Source: Agaricus subrufescens
Lineage: Eukaryota; Basidiomycota; Agaricomycetes; Agaricales; Agaricaceae
DNA length: 64,000 nucleotides
Reading direction: 5' to 3'
NCBI GenBank assembly: GCA_029945375.1
Contig: JAQOTE010000022.1
Coordinates: 120,337 to 184,336, forward strand
The notes below the pieces were generated by a model. The model saw nothing but the letters and a program-made list of their open reading frames with translations. It was not told where the DNA came from and made no database searches. Below are positions 43,619 to 55,025 of the stretch, piece after piece. Each line of letters opens with the position of its first letter. Position 1 is the first letter of the stretch. The translations under genes and the position numbers were made by a program.

Positions 43619-45341
43619 TCCAGCATTCTGCGTCCTCTCCAACATCTTATTCACAGCGGCACCTCTCGAACTCATAGGCCCCCCACCCGTCGTCATCTTC
43701 ATCGTATTACTACCACCACTCATATACCCCAAATGTTGGCTTTGAAGTTGATATTGAGATTGTCGTTGATGATGATGATGAGGAACTTGATGATGTTGCT
43801 GTTGTTGTTGATATACTTGTTGGGGCTGTTGTTGCTGTTGGTGACCGATATAAATCGCTCCCGTCCCACTGCCACCACGAGAAGAAGACGGAGTCGAGGA
43901 ACTATCCAACTCCAGTCTCGCCACTCTCATGCTATACAACAGATCAGACAACTCCCTCGGTACGACCTCCTTCATTTTCTGAGGTACTTTTCGAGTAAGC
44001 GTTTCGCTGTTTGAATTGGAATCGATGAGTGAAAGATCGTTTGAAGAATCTTCTTCTTTAGGTTCTATAGGCGTGTTGGTTGTGGCTGTTGTGGTAATAG
44101 AGGATTTCGCTTCAGGGTGAGCGTCTTCTTTGTATCGCTCCCAGAGAGTATATAGAGAAATGATTTCTTGGGAGATTGTGGCGATGAGGGGTAGGGAGAC
44201 GTTTAGTTCCGAGAGGAACGTGATTGGGTCTTGTTGAGTGGGGGGTATGGGAGCGGAGGGGAGTGAAGATGAGCTGTGGCGAGTTGATCTTCGGATGGTT
44301 TTTGTAGAGGATGCAGTCGCTGGTGGGGCGGATGGTTGAGGCGAGTCGAGGAGGGGGGTGATGATTGATCGTGTAGGTGTGTGGAGGATAAAGGTCAGAT
44401 ATATAGCAGCGACGGCTATGAGGTGAGGAGGGTAGAGAAGACATATATCCGAACGGTATGTGTCGTTGATGATAAACCTGTCACTTTTATCAGCGGTGTT
44501 GGCACAAGGGAGGGAGAGGCATTACCATGCAGTTTGTAAAGCGCCGGCCGAGAGTTCCAACTTGCCTTCTCCGGTACCCCAATATCTGGCGCCGTCGTCC
44601 ACGCCGACACCCAAGCCGAGTGCATTGCCCGACAAGATGTTCGTCGCAGTCAACGCACCTGGCTCGTTGTCGTCAACGGCCGCCGGTTCCTCGCTCTCTT
44701 TTTTGCATAGAGCGAACAGAGACCGATAGGGGTGGAAGACGGTCAGATCGCATTCTAGATCATCGACGAGGTAGAATTCCATTTCGGCTAGCTTGGAGTT
44801 GTCGGTTGGAAAGTGCTTGATGTTGTACATGTCCTCTAGATAACGATGTGAGAGAACATATAGATAGATAACAGAAGACTACTTGCGAGAGAAGAGGGTG
44901 CGGGCCTCTGAGATGACGGTCTTGATGTGGACGGGGGATTCCTCGGCTTTAGCGGCGACATAGCAGCAGGCGGCGATGACGAGAAAAGGGTCGGTCTCGC
45001 AGTAGGCGTTTTTGAGGTAGAAGCGGCGGAAAAAGACGGTCGCGGTGGCGATAACCCGCTGGCGGAGGCCAAGCTTCTTGCCGAGCTTGGTGATCACTGC
45101 GGGGGGGTTAGTGGGAGAAACAAACATGGAAAGGCCGCAGACCGTTGGCAAAGTAGATGGCAAAGTAGTCGAGCTGGACGGCGTCGTGGCCGAGCGAGTG
45201 GAGGACGAGGCGGTCCGTCTCGCGGGCTCTGCGGGCCGTGGCGCGGTCGACGATCCAGCGTTTGCTAGGGAGCGGTGAGTGGCATATCAAGTGTTGCTAC
45301 TGGACTGACTGGTGGGACGAGAGCCAGAAGTCGGCGGCCAT
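43616..45341 (-). CDS. SSN8: Cyclin C, Mediator kinase module subunit
   Basis: It starts at ATG 45341 ([11 protein letters not shown]) and, after a short intron, continues [17 protein letters not shown] and [10 protein letters not shown], the N-terminal cyclin C signature. The cyclin box follows: [40 protein letters not shown] and [19 protein letters not shown]. The second cyclin fold ([19 protein letters not shown]) then leads into a long Ser/Thr- and Gln/His-rich tail (residues near the C-terminus, [10 protein letters not shown] and HHHHQRQ). The partner is Cdk8, and the pair represses or tunes RNA polymerase II transcription through Mediator. The catalytic neighbours of the box look intact. 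It is head to head with malate dehydrogenase, with only 71 bp between start codons. Confidence 0.92.
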
Positions 45342-45412
45342 GGCCCGAAAACACCCGGAGCCAGCCTATTTCAGCCGCAGAGCCGGATTCCCACGGCGTC
45401 TTTCCTCTGCCC
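45342..45412. promoter_or_regulatory. Compact bidirectional promoter, SSN8 / malate dehydrogenase
   Basis: Only 71 bp separate the two start codons, so the genes must share regulatory DNA or have start sites inside each other's 5' regions. The interval is GC-rich without a TATA box. Confidence 0.7.
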
Positions 45413-46632
45413 ATGCTCGCCCGCGCTGCCCTCCGCTCCTCCTCCCGGCTCTTCTCCACCTCCGCTGCCCGCCACACAAAGGTCGCCGTCCTCGGTGCTG
45501 GCGGCGGCATTGGCCAGCCTCTCTCCCTCCTCCTCAAGAGCGACCCCCTCGTCTCCTCCTTGAGCCTCTATGATATCCGCGGCGCACCCGGTGTCGCTGC
45601 CGACGTGAGCCACGTTGATACCGCTTCCGAGGTGTGTTTGCTTTGTTTTCCATCGCGGCCACGGCTCACTTCTCGCACAGGTCAACGGATACCCCGCCGA
45701 CAAACTCGACGCTGCCCTCGATGGCGTCGAGGTCGTCGTTATCCCTGCTGGCGTTCCTCGCAAGGTAATGTCCCATTAAAATCTACCATTTGACCCGAGA
45801 TTAATTTCCTTTCAGCCCGGCGTAAGCCCACTTTCATAACGTGACCGCGTCAAAAACCTTGACCTTTTTTTTTTTTCAGATGACCCGTGATGATCTGTTC
45901 AACACCAACGCGTCCATCGTACGCGACTTGGCAGCTGCTGTCGCACGCGCCTCTCCCTCGGCTCACATCCTTGTCATCTCCAACCCTGTCAACTCCACCG
46001 TCCCCATCGTAGCCTCCACCCTCCAAAAAGCCGGCGTCTTTGATCCCCGTCGTCTCTTCGGTATCACAACCCTCGACGTCGTCCGCGCTCAACGTTTCCT
46101 CGCCGGTATCGTCGAATCTGACCCCAAAAAGACCCCTGTCACTGTCATCGGCGGTCACTCCGGTGCCACCATCGTACCTCTCCTCTCCCAAAGCCAATAC
46201 GGTAAAGGCATCAAGGGAGAGACTTATGACAAATTGGTCCACAGAATCCAATTTGGTGGTGATGAGGTCGTGAAGGCCAAGGATGGTGCTGGTTCAGCTA
46301 CGTTGTCTATGGCCTATGCTGGTGCTAAATTCACAAACTCGTTGTTGAGGGGTTTGAATGGTGAAAAGGGAGTCATTACTCCTACCTTTGTCAGGAGCCC
46401 GTTGTATGAAAGTCAGGGTATTGACTTCTTCTCCTCCAATGTCGAACTTGGCGTACGTGTTTACCCTTTGTTACCAAATTCCACCAACTCATTCTTTTAA
46501 TAGCCCCGTGGTGTTGAAAATATCTTCCCGATTGGTGAGATCTCCCCGGAAGAAGAGAAGCTCCTCGCTGCTTGCCTGCCGGAACTCCAGAAGAACATTG
46601 AGAAGGGAAAGGCTTTTGTCGCGCCTAACTAA
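45413..46632 (+). CDS. Malate dehydrogenase, mitochondrial (NAD-dependent)
   Basis: Five exons (45413–45631, 45681–45764, 45816–45821, 45880–46452, 46504–46632) give 336 residues, the family's usual size. The N-terminal [19 protein letters not shown] is a mitochondrial presequence. The NAD-binding loop [11 protein letters not shown] follows. Substrate and catalytic motifs VPRKPGMTRDDLF (Arg pair), [21 protein letters not shown] and [10 protein letters not shown] (catalytic His) are complete. It interconverts malate and oxaloacetate in the TCA cycle. Exon 3 is just 6 nt (CCCGGC, Pro-Gly), and skipping it would keep frame but remove part of the mobile active-site loop. Confidence 0.96.
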
Positions 46633-46783
46633 TGTTGGTAGGGTTTTAATTAGATGAATACCCTTTTTTTCTTATATACGACGCGCATATACATACATCC
46701 ATACATATATATATAGACGTCGGATCTGTTGAATCAAGTCGTATGTGAGAGGAAAACAAAAAAAATAACAAGAAGGCTGCAAG

Positions 46784-46876
46784 TGCATTAAGAGGGAATC
46801 GAACCCCCGGCGGGTCGAGCTAGGAAATTATAGCCCGCGATGGCAACGACCCAGGTTACCACTACCCCATTAATGC
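46784..46876 (-). tRNA. tRNA-Gly(GCC) with a 22-nt intron
   Basis: On the minus strand the acceptor stem GCATTAA pairs with TTAATGC. The D-arm has GGTAGTGGTAACC. The anticodon loop is TTGCCAT with GCC and a GGTCG/CGACC stem. The T-arm is GGGGGTTCGATTCCCTC, and the discriminator is A. The 22 nt between position 37 and 38 are an intron in the canonical place; without it the tRNA is 71 nt, the normal length for tRNA-Gly. It lies 150 bp downstream of malate dehydrogenase. Confidence 0.9.
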
Positions 46877-48446
46877 TTGGGGTGAATCTTCTGATATGAT
46901 CGAGAGTGGTCAATTGCATTTCGTGTCGATACGATTCATCACTCGTGCTATGTTATCGAGAAGTTATCCGTGTGAACTGACAAACCCGACTGTGGTGGGA
47001 GTGGAAGGCTACAGCCCATGCCCCTTCCACTTTCCACTTCAAAGTATCTTTGGCCTCAGTATGTGGTAATTCTATTATAACACGTTGTATATCCAGTGCC
47101 ATAGAGAAGATGGAGCCGACTTAAGCCTAGGTGGCTTAGCCTCAATGTCAACTCAATATGATTATACGCGCCTTCATGAGACGCTGGTGCTAAAAGTAGA
47201 AATCATGCCTGATTTGTTCTGGGTGCCTCATGAGGGCTTAAGAATCTCGGTATATACATTATCACACCTAGTCCTGATAGCTACAGGCTTCCGATACCCT
47301 CAACTTTTTCGCCAGTGTGTTGCCTTTCTACTCCCCCTTTTTTTTTCTCCTTTCCCACCCTAGATCAAACAAAGTTGGCTGCCTCCACATGCTCAGCAAA
47401 GTATGAAATATGAAACTCATGCTCTGACACGATTACAGAGTTGACGTTTCAAGTTGAGCCGAAAATCTAAGTACCCAGCTGAAAAACAAATGAAAATTAC
47501 CTGATTGGGCCCCGAAACGATTTTTGAGGCTCAGCAGAAATTGTCAACTTTACGGTGTGGATGACACAAACTAAAGTTCTGACGTCCTTAGCATGTTCGT
47601 GTACCGTGCAGCCAAAGGAAGTTTCACTGCCGTGCTCGGCGCACTGCTAACCTCATGTAGCTTGTCCGCCAGACTTTTGTCAGTTTGGGTGAAGTGTCGT
47701 GGAGTCATTCTGGGTACTCAAGGAATCGGCAGGAAGGTGTTAGAAGTGTAATGAATACAATGGGGTGCTGCTGAAATTGCAAGGGTTCTGGAAGGGATCT
47801 CAGAGGTCAAGCTATTTGGTCCTTCTATGATACTTATGAATATGCGCCGCAGCGTGAGTTAAGTCCCGCCGCCAATTCCTTGATTCTTCTCTTCATTGTT
47901 TTCCCATTTGTTAACAATCACTCGGAACAGACAACGTAGTGTCCTGAAATAATCCCGCTGTATAAATCACGCCGTTTTTAGTTTTTTTTTGAAAATTGAT
48001 TTAACTTCTCACTAGAAGGGTACAGGCGTCAAATCAAATACAATTACAATGAAGTACTTTTGTGGTGGGTCACTGTTTGTAATCTGTTTGCGAGTATAAT
48101 CGACACAAGACAGGTACCGAACAAATCGTGGAAATAGGATATGCCTTAGTGGTCATGCCCACAGCTTTAATGTCTCATCGTGAAGCACAGGTGTCCCTCA
48201 CCTCTCTGCTTCTTTCTCCCTTGTCTGGTCCTTGTCGAGATCCCTATAGCTAGAAAACTAATGGAGGTTGGAAACTCATTTCTATCAGGGGGTGAGGGGC
48301 TATTAACGACTGTTGCCTCTGCTGTTGTTGGGAACGTGAGTTTTTTTGGATAATATATTATCGGAATTCGAAGATGCCACTCCCTGTTCTAGTGGATGGA
48401 TGGTCAGTATCTTCTTGCAATTACAGGAGGATGCAAAAACATTGAA
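46877..48446. other. Intergenic, no gene seen
   Basis: Some short frames and pyrimidine tracts are present. I recognise neither a gene nor a transposon. Confidence 0.4.
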
Positions 48447-49964
48447 ATGACGGTTTACGATGTAGTGGCTGCCGCTGTTGTTGCCGTAAGACACCATACA
48501 CATCCTCATAGTTTAAGGTTACTTATATATAACAGACCTATGAATGGTTGATCACTTTGGACATAGAAATCCGATCGATGTGGTGTAACCATACAAGTTG
48601 GGGACCAAAACTTTCAACGAAACTGCTGTATCTTGTGAATCGATATGGTGTGGTTGCGGATGTGATTTTGGCTATGCTCCGTAAGTTGAAAAGATTTGTC
48701 TTACTTCGGCGAGAGATGGGACTATTAACTCGGCTTGAAGGCTCTCATGGCACGTATCCGGAGATCGGGGCTTGTAGGATTGTATTCCATACTGTGGGAG
48801 GTGCGTTTTCCACTGTTTATTTGATTTTAGAACGCCCAAAAAGCGAACGTTTCTGGATGATAGCCACCAATGTACTGGGTCTACTTCTCTCTGAATGCAA
48901 GTTCTTCCCTCACAAGTGGAATTACTTCCTCCTCACTTCTACTTGACCCAGACATACTCATATTACGCGTTTGCGTTGTATGGAAGATGAACAAGACTGT
49001 CATCTTCTTTCTCGCAACGAGTTGTATCGGCTTGATTGTTTTTGCCCTGACGTATTATTATTTGGCATTACGTTCCGTAAGATGTGTGTTTATTTTCCCT
49101 AGCCTTGCATTTTACACTCATCTGTTTTGTTGCCCCCTTTTAGTTTATATACTTCGACCATTTGGGGGGTGCTTCGTGGATAATCAAGGATGGACCTTAT
49201 GGATATCATATATGCTGCTTCTTTTTTATGACACAGGTCTATTATTATTTATCTAATTTTGGATCTCACCTCTCATGCTGGCGTTTGATTGTTGGTAGCG
49301 ATGGTCGCCTTGATGGGATATCCGACAATAAAGGAGTGTAAGTTTCTGATATGAAAATGTTGACTCGTGACTGATACTATGGGTTTGCCTTTGCCACAGA
49401 TAGATTTGCTTATGGCAAAACAGAACTAATGAGACGTGTATATGATGAAGGTAAAAGGCTTCTTCAGGCTCATCAATGTTTGCTATTGGTATATGATAAT
49501 GACTAATGTTATCTAAGGCATCATCTTCTATGTGTTCCTCCTCTGTGCGTGGTACACCTCCCTGAAGCTACATGAATTGACTTTGGATCACGCTAGTGAT
49601 TGATACTATCTCCTTGGCTTTACAATTGGTGTGATACATCTTGTTACAACTACTTTTTACATCCTTTTCCGTTAACTGATTTCATAAAATTGATTTCTTT
49701 GCCTTTTTGTGTGACAGCTGAACATCGTCATGGTCTTTCCAACGTGAGTCTCCTCAATAACTCGCTTGCTCGTCAATTTATCTTATCTTACTCATATCAC
49801 TCCGTAGTGCTGCTCGCATTTTCCGATCAATATTAGCTGCCCGAACTGTGTTACACATGCGCGACTATTCTTATCGAGAAATTGCTGTAGGCAGCACTAC
49901 CAAGGGTATGAGCAATATCAGATTCAAGTCAGAGGATGAGTGGGAGAGCGAAGTAGAGGTGTAG
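48447..49964 (+). CDS. Seven-TM protein with DUF6533 N-terminus, copy A
   Basis: It probably starts at ATG 48447 (MTVYDVVAAAVVA). A 51-nt intron follows, then TYEWLITLDIEIRSMW and LLYLVNRYGVVADV, the first helices of the DUF6533 family that is abundant in agaricomycetes. Further helices are split among short exons, including FLATSCIGLIVFALTYYYLAL after LRVCVVWKMNK (a family feature: a sensor-like RxxxxW). The soluble end RSILAARTVLHMRDYS to WESEVEV stops at TAG 49962–49964. The family is multi-pass in the plasma membrane. Its function is unknown, and a receptor-like role is often assumed. The middle exon boundaries are only partly resolved. Confidence 0.75.
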
Positions 49965-51650
49965 AGTAGATGATGCGTTTTGTGAATTTTGAGAAGTCCG
50001 TGTTGAGATAAAACATTCTTGTCGTACTTTCTACTTTCAAACAGTCGGGTGGCCAGCAGACTCAGACCCACTCAGGAGAGTGTAGGTCAGACGGACGTCT
50101 ATAGCATGGTGATCGCGTATTAACAAAATAAAGTAAGAGATAGTGAGAGCCGGGACTTGTCGCCCCTCGAGTCTCATCTCCACACTGACCACCACGACTA
50201 GCGTGAAGGCTGGTATGAGCACTTGTAACTTTCTTCCCCTTGTCGCGTGGTGAGAGTACTCTTAACTGTTCGTATCCGAAATGACCAGAGAAGCAATTAA
50301 TCCGTCTTCCTTCAATAAAATAGCCTTCTTGAAACATGGATACAAACACCCAGCTTATGGCAAGCAATGGAATATTGCATTGCTGTAGTTGTAGTAACTG
50401 ACTCATAGACATGTGGCTTCTTGGCACCTTTTTCACCGTTGACGCGGACACTGTCTAGAGCAACCCCACAATGTCTAGAGTCGAGACAGGCTTCAACTCA
50501 AGTTCGTTTTCTGCCTTACAAGACGCTGCAGCACCGTCTCTATCCACCCCTAGGGAACTGGTTTTAAGTAACCACTACTTGCAGCTGCTAGTACGATCTC
50601 ATCCTCCTGATTCATTTCAAACCGCTAAATTTATTGAAAGATCAAGTACTGTGCTTGATCAGATTTGACTATCAAAGGACATTGCCACTGTCGTCGTCTG
50701 AGAGGTCCCTAGTAAATTTAGCAACGGAGTGCATTTCCAAAGCCCGTTGATTTCAAAAGACTTGGCTTACGGACAAACGACAATGGAAGATACAATTGTT
50801 TTGTAGAAACATGTTTAATTCCCCACTTTGACTATTTTATAACTCAGGCGGTAGAGGATGGTATTTTATGAGTTGCGAATGGAAATCATATCCAGAATCC
50901 AGACGGATCTGGCCGCGAAGGGCAGTCCAAGAGAGGGGCTCGGATTTCCCGGACGGAAATACGAAAAATACGCGAAAAGGCCTAAAATTAGAGACCTAGT
51001 CCTCTGCACCATGGGACCCCGGACCGCCTCCTTCCCTCACCCAGATCCGAAACATTTGATATCAAACGGAGATCGCTCCCCACACTCTCATTCAGTCTTC
51101 CCCCTCCCCCACAAGAATCAGGTCCGACCATCGCAGTATGGCTTGTTATTTTCCCGAGAATGTACCTCGTCACTTTAGATGATCGGCGCTTTGCTAACGC
51201 AAACGTGGTTCATGTGATTTTTCAGATATCAATTTGTGGATACTAGCGCCTTATTCTCGGAAGTTGTTTTGATAACAGATTTTGCAAGAGATCTATTTTC
51301 TTTCCCGCGTACTTTTTAATTTTCCGCACCCCTAGTGTTAGATTAAGGAATGAGAGGGTGGAAAGAGGATTTCTAATAGATTTTTTTTTTTTTCGAATTT
51401 GTACAGTTCGTAACACGATTTTCTCCAAATTTTAATGCCTCGCGTATGATGCATGAGTCAAATATCCGACGATGGTTCTATAAGTTGATCCCTTAGCCCT
51501 AAGACACGATCACATGTATAGGTTCTCGGAAAATATGAACAAAAGAAACCTACTTCCTCGCTGCGGCTCTCGCTAGAAACCATTATCCCGGTTATTTTTG
51601 ATGTCATCATGTCGTGTTATCGCGCTTCATAACATGTTGGTTTGTATGAG
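49965..51650. other. Intergenic, no convincing gene
   Basis: There are short frames only, including 50471–50668 and 50858–51178, without recognisable motifs. The far end holds the promoter of the secreted GDSL-fold gene. Confidence 0.35.
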
Positions 51651-51658
51651 TATAAATA
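51651..51658 (+). promoter_or_regulatory. TATA box of the GDSL-fold gene
   Basis: TATAAATA lies 65 bp upstream of the ATG at 51716, a normal spacing for a fungal TATA promoter with a short leader. Confidence 0.55.
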
Positions 51659-51715
51659 AGTCGAGGAAATTTGGGCCAGCCACTGGCACTCCCGAAGCCT
51701 CTCTTGAAAAAAAAA

Positions 51716-53014
51716 ATGCTTCCTTCAGTAACTTTCTTGCTTGCATCAATCTCTCTTACTTTCGCCCTCGTTCTTCCTCGTGATGATGTAAAACTAGCCG
51801 TCAAGCCCGCTTGTGGAGATTACTCGAGTAGTGCTGTAAAGGATGTCAGAGGAACATTACCGGATCTCTCAACGTTCTCTACGATCGTCACCTTTGGTGT
51901 ACGTTCTCTTCTTTATTAGCGTGGAGATGAGGAAGTGATTGAAATTGAGATTATATAGGATGCTTATACTGATGGCGGAAAACACGATGGATCACCTTTA
52001 GGTCCCGCCGTCGTCAAGGATCCCAATCCATCTGCCGGCGGGCGTCATACCAACGGTCCTGTATGGGCTGAATACTTTGCTCAGGCACATGGAGCGGCGC
52101 TCAAAGACTATGCTGTACGCATTTTCCCTCCATTCTGACTACCTCGTTGATATTCTATTTTCATATTTGTACTAGACAACGGGTGCTGTTGTGGATGTCG
52201 GTCAATGGCCAGGACGAACTTTCTCTACGTCAAACGATTTCTTAACACAAGGTGCGATTAATGACTATTCTTTTTCCAATTTCTTCTTTTTAAATGCGGT
52301 GGATTCTGTAGCGAATAATTTCATTAGCCAGGAAAACGCGACGGATCCTGATTCGACTTTATATGTCATCTTCTTTGGAATCGGGTAAGTACAAACTTAA
52401 GTAGTATGATTAAAAGGAACATATACTAAAGTACTCAAAGGGACTATGTCGAGTCACGCGGTGAGCACTCCCAAAAAAAGTTTCTCATACCAAAACCAAC
52501 CAACTGACCCTTACACAAGCCAACAACAACTCCAGTCTCTCCCTCCAAACCCAACACATCCTCTACACAATCGCCTCCCTCGCCTCCTCCCCAGTCTTCG
52601 GCAAAAACTTTCTTTTCATAGATAACCACGGACGCGGCACAGAAACTCCCGCCGGATCAACATTCAAAAGTCTAATGTTCCAAGGTATGAATGCTATGCA
52701 ACAGGTGAAATTGAATACCGGGTTTGTGGATTTGTCGACGGTGTGGAATGGAGTTTTGGGGAATGAGGGTGGAGTTGGGTATGAGGCGTTTGGGTTTACG
52801 AGTGTGGAACCGTGTTTGGCTTCCGATGATTCGACGGAGGGGAGTTGTGAGGATCCTGATCATGCGTTTTATTGGTTCCCTGGGTAAGAAATTGCTTTCA
52901 GGCTTTTGTTTTTGGTTGGAGAATTTTGGTACTGATGTCTTTGGTAGCGCCCCTACGACTGTGACGCACAGACTCATTAGTGATTATGTTCAAGCTGTTT
53001 GGGAACAGTGTTAG
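51716..53014 (+). CDS. Secreted GDSL/CE16-fold protein, probably catalytically dead
   Basis: The signal peptide (MLPSVTFLLASISLTFALVLP) is followed by a protein with the layout of carbohydrate esterase family 16, spliced from six exons. Block I reads FGDAYTDGG, so the nucleophile Ser of GDSYTD is Ala. The block III equivalent reads FFGIGDYVESRG where active members have GxND (Asn to Gly). The C-terminal block reads HAFYWFPGSAPTTVTH where active members have a W-D-x-x-H-P-T-T pattern, so both Asp and His are gone. Frame, signal peptide, splice sites and fold motifs (GPVWAEYFA, LFIDNHGRG) are intact, so it looks like a maintained non-enzymatic paralogue rather than a decaying gene. It might bind carbohydrate or lipid (inference). 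It sits between two DUF6533 genes. Confidence 0.8.
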
Positions 53015-53353
53015 CGATCAGGGACTTTGGGGAAATGAAACCTTGAGAACGAATGAAATGATGTATTATTACTTGGTTTGGATTACCTGACTCGTGAATA
53101 ATCGGGCAGTGTGCATGAGTGCAGATCCGCAGTCTGGGTTTTCGTGCGTAGATTATAACAATGCATGTAGTTTCTATGTCCTCACGATACATTGATGAAA
53201 ATAAAAGCTGATACCAAAGATTGTTTCGAATATGAGGTCCATCTTGAAAGGCCACATGTTCAACCATATAACAAAGTAATCATATAAACAAATAACAGCA
53301 TAGTATGCTGAGAAGGATTCTTTACGTTCTTTAATGATAACAGATTGTGTCAC

Positions 53354-55025
53354 TCATCCCAATACATTTTCACCGTATGATGCTCCCAGTCGTTGTAAAC
53401 GAAAAATATCATCGCTTCCTCGCCCATTTTCTGAAGGAGAATATCCTTCATCTGGAGTCGTCTCGTCCAGAGGTCTAGACCGAGACCAAGTTTTTGAATT
53501 TATTGTTGTTGTGGTGTTGCCACTCTTGGCGAATGACGAGCGTGGGTTTATGATAAGGCGAGATAGTATGGTGCATGTTAACAGCTGGTTGAATGACGCT
53601 CCAACTGCCTTGAGATCAGGTTCGGAGAGCTACCACGATGGTGGATCATACTTTTAGTGTGACAGAAGGATGATAAGTAAGAGGTATACATACGAAGTAG
53701 ATCAGGGCAGTCATTAAATTGGCTAGGAAGATGAGGAAGAAGTAAATTGTTCCTTCACGAAGAAGCTTCATGAGCGCATCAGCCGCCGGGTCGCTGCTAG
53801 GTCTGGATGTAAAGAAAATTATTTGTGGGGTGGACTTCCCTTGTTTTAATGAATCATGACATACTGAGTAAATAGGTAACGGATGTATTTCCTGGCACGG
53901 TAGACCGTGAGGAGGAAAATGAAAGAATCGGTGGCAAGTGGCGATATCCATATTAATGCTGAAGAAAACAATTCAGACAAGAATAATCAGAGCCATGGAC
54001 CTGACCATACGAAATAAGATGCTACGGCCGGTCAGAATACAGCCTAAGTATACCTCATGTTTAGGTTGGAGGTTTTAGTCAGAAATAAAATACCCACCTA
54101 CGAGTCCCAGGGGAAGCGGAACAGCTTTTAACTCGTATTTAGTGCTGTAAAATGTACCTCCGGAAGACACTTACAATAGCCTGTCGCCAAGCCCACAGCG
54201 GAGATAACAATCTGAAATACCCAGAGCGAGAGAAGGAAGGCGAGCATTTTGTAACTGCGCTCGTAAATTGCAAATACGCGGAATATCATGATTACTGCAT
54301 TGGGATCAACGATTAAGGCAGTTTAAAAGTATATGAAGGACCAGTGACGCACTTTTCCCAACTATGAAATATACAACCTCGATTCCAGTGAGTTCTGGAG
54401 TTATTAGGACTCACTTACTGGCTACAATGGCAACTGAAGATGAACCTTCAAATAAAACAAATCTCCTGCATCTGAAAGCGCAATCTGAGCAGGCAGATGC
54501 AATCTGCGGGGGCACACTCACGTCTAGGAGAAAGTCAACTCTCATGAGATTTGGCACTAGAAAGTTATACACACCTCGTCTTTCCAGCTGGGGTCGTTGA
54601 ACGCTATCGAACATGAATACATTGACTGCTGAAATTCACAAATACTGTAACGCGCACCTGCCACCATGATGACGAACTGTGCTAGCGTCCCATACCGGTT
54701 GACGATGTAAAGTATAGTTATATAGGAGAATTGACGATTCCAGATTTCAGCCACCTGATACACGCAAATGAGCTCTGTCAATAGTCGTTTCCGTCTCCGT
54801 GAATTACACACCTCTCGTTCGAGCGTTAACACTAGACGGAATAGGTCAGAAAGAGGTGACCCATAATGGGACGACCTTACTATGATCGTAGACAAACATA
54901 GTGAACGCCGCTATTTGAAAGTATTTTCCAGCCACTCTAAGGATAAATTTCAACATAAAACTTAGATTTCTCTCGTCTGATCCGAAGAGTACTTACAAGT
55001 GTTGCGCCACTATGGTGAGATCCAT
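53354..55025 (-). CDS. Seven-TM protein with DUF6533 N-terminus, copy B
   Basis: It starts at ATG 55025 (MDLTIVAQH). Short introns then give LVAGKYFQIAAFTMFVYDH, MLTLEREV and AEIWNRQFSYITILYIVNRY, the DUF6533 signature (YDH-x-LTL-x-x-EV, W, LY-x-x-NRY). Later exons contain further helices and a late helix REGTIYFFLIFLANLMTALIYF. A soluble tail, CTILSRLIINPR then SKTWSRSRPLDE, ends at TGA 53354–53356. The family is plasma-membrane and of unknown function. It is transcribed convergently with the GDSL-fold gene; copy A lies beyond that gene. All exons I could join are open. Middle exons are only approximately placed. Confidence 0.75.

Noticed and set aside
43547..44014. 155-codon plus-strand frame opposite the cyclin C tail
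   Set aside because: It is the complement of the Gln/His-rich cyclin C tail and the duplicated 3' region.
45265..45573. Overlapping frames on both strands around the SSN8/MDH start region
   Set aside because: High GC content opens all frames there. Only the cyclin C and MDH frames match protein families.
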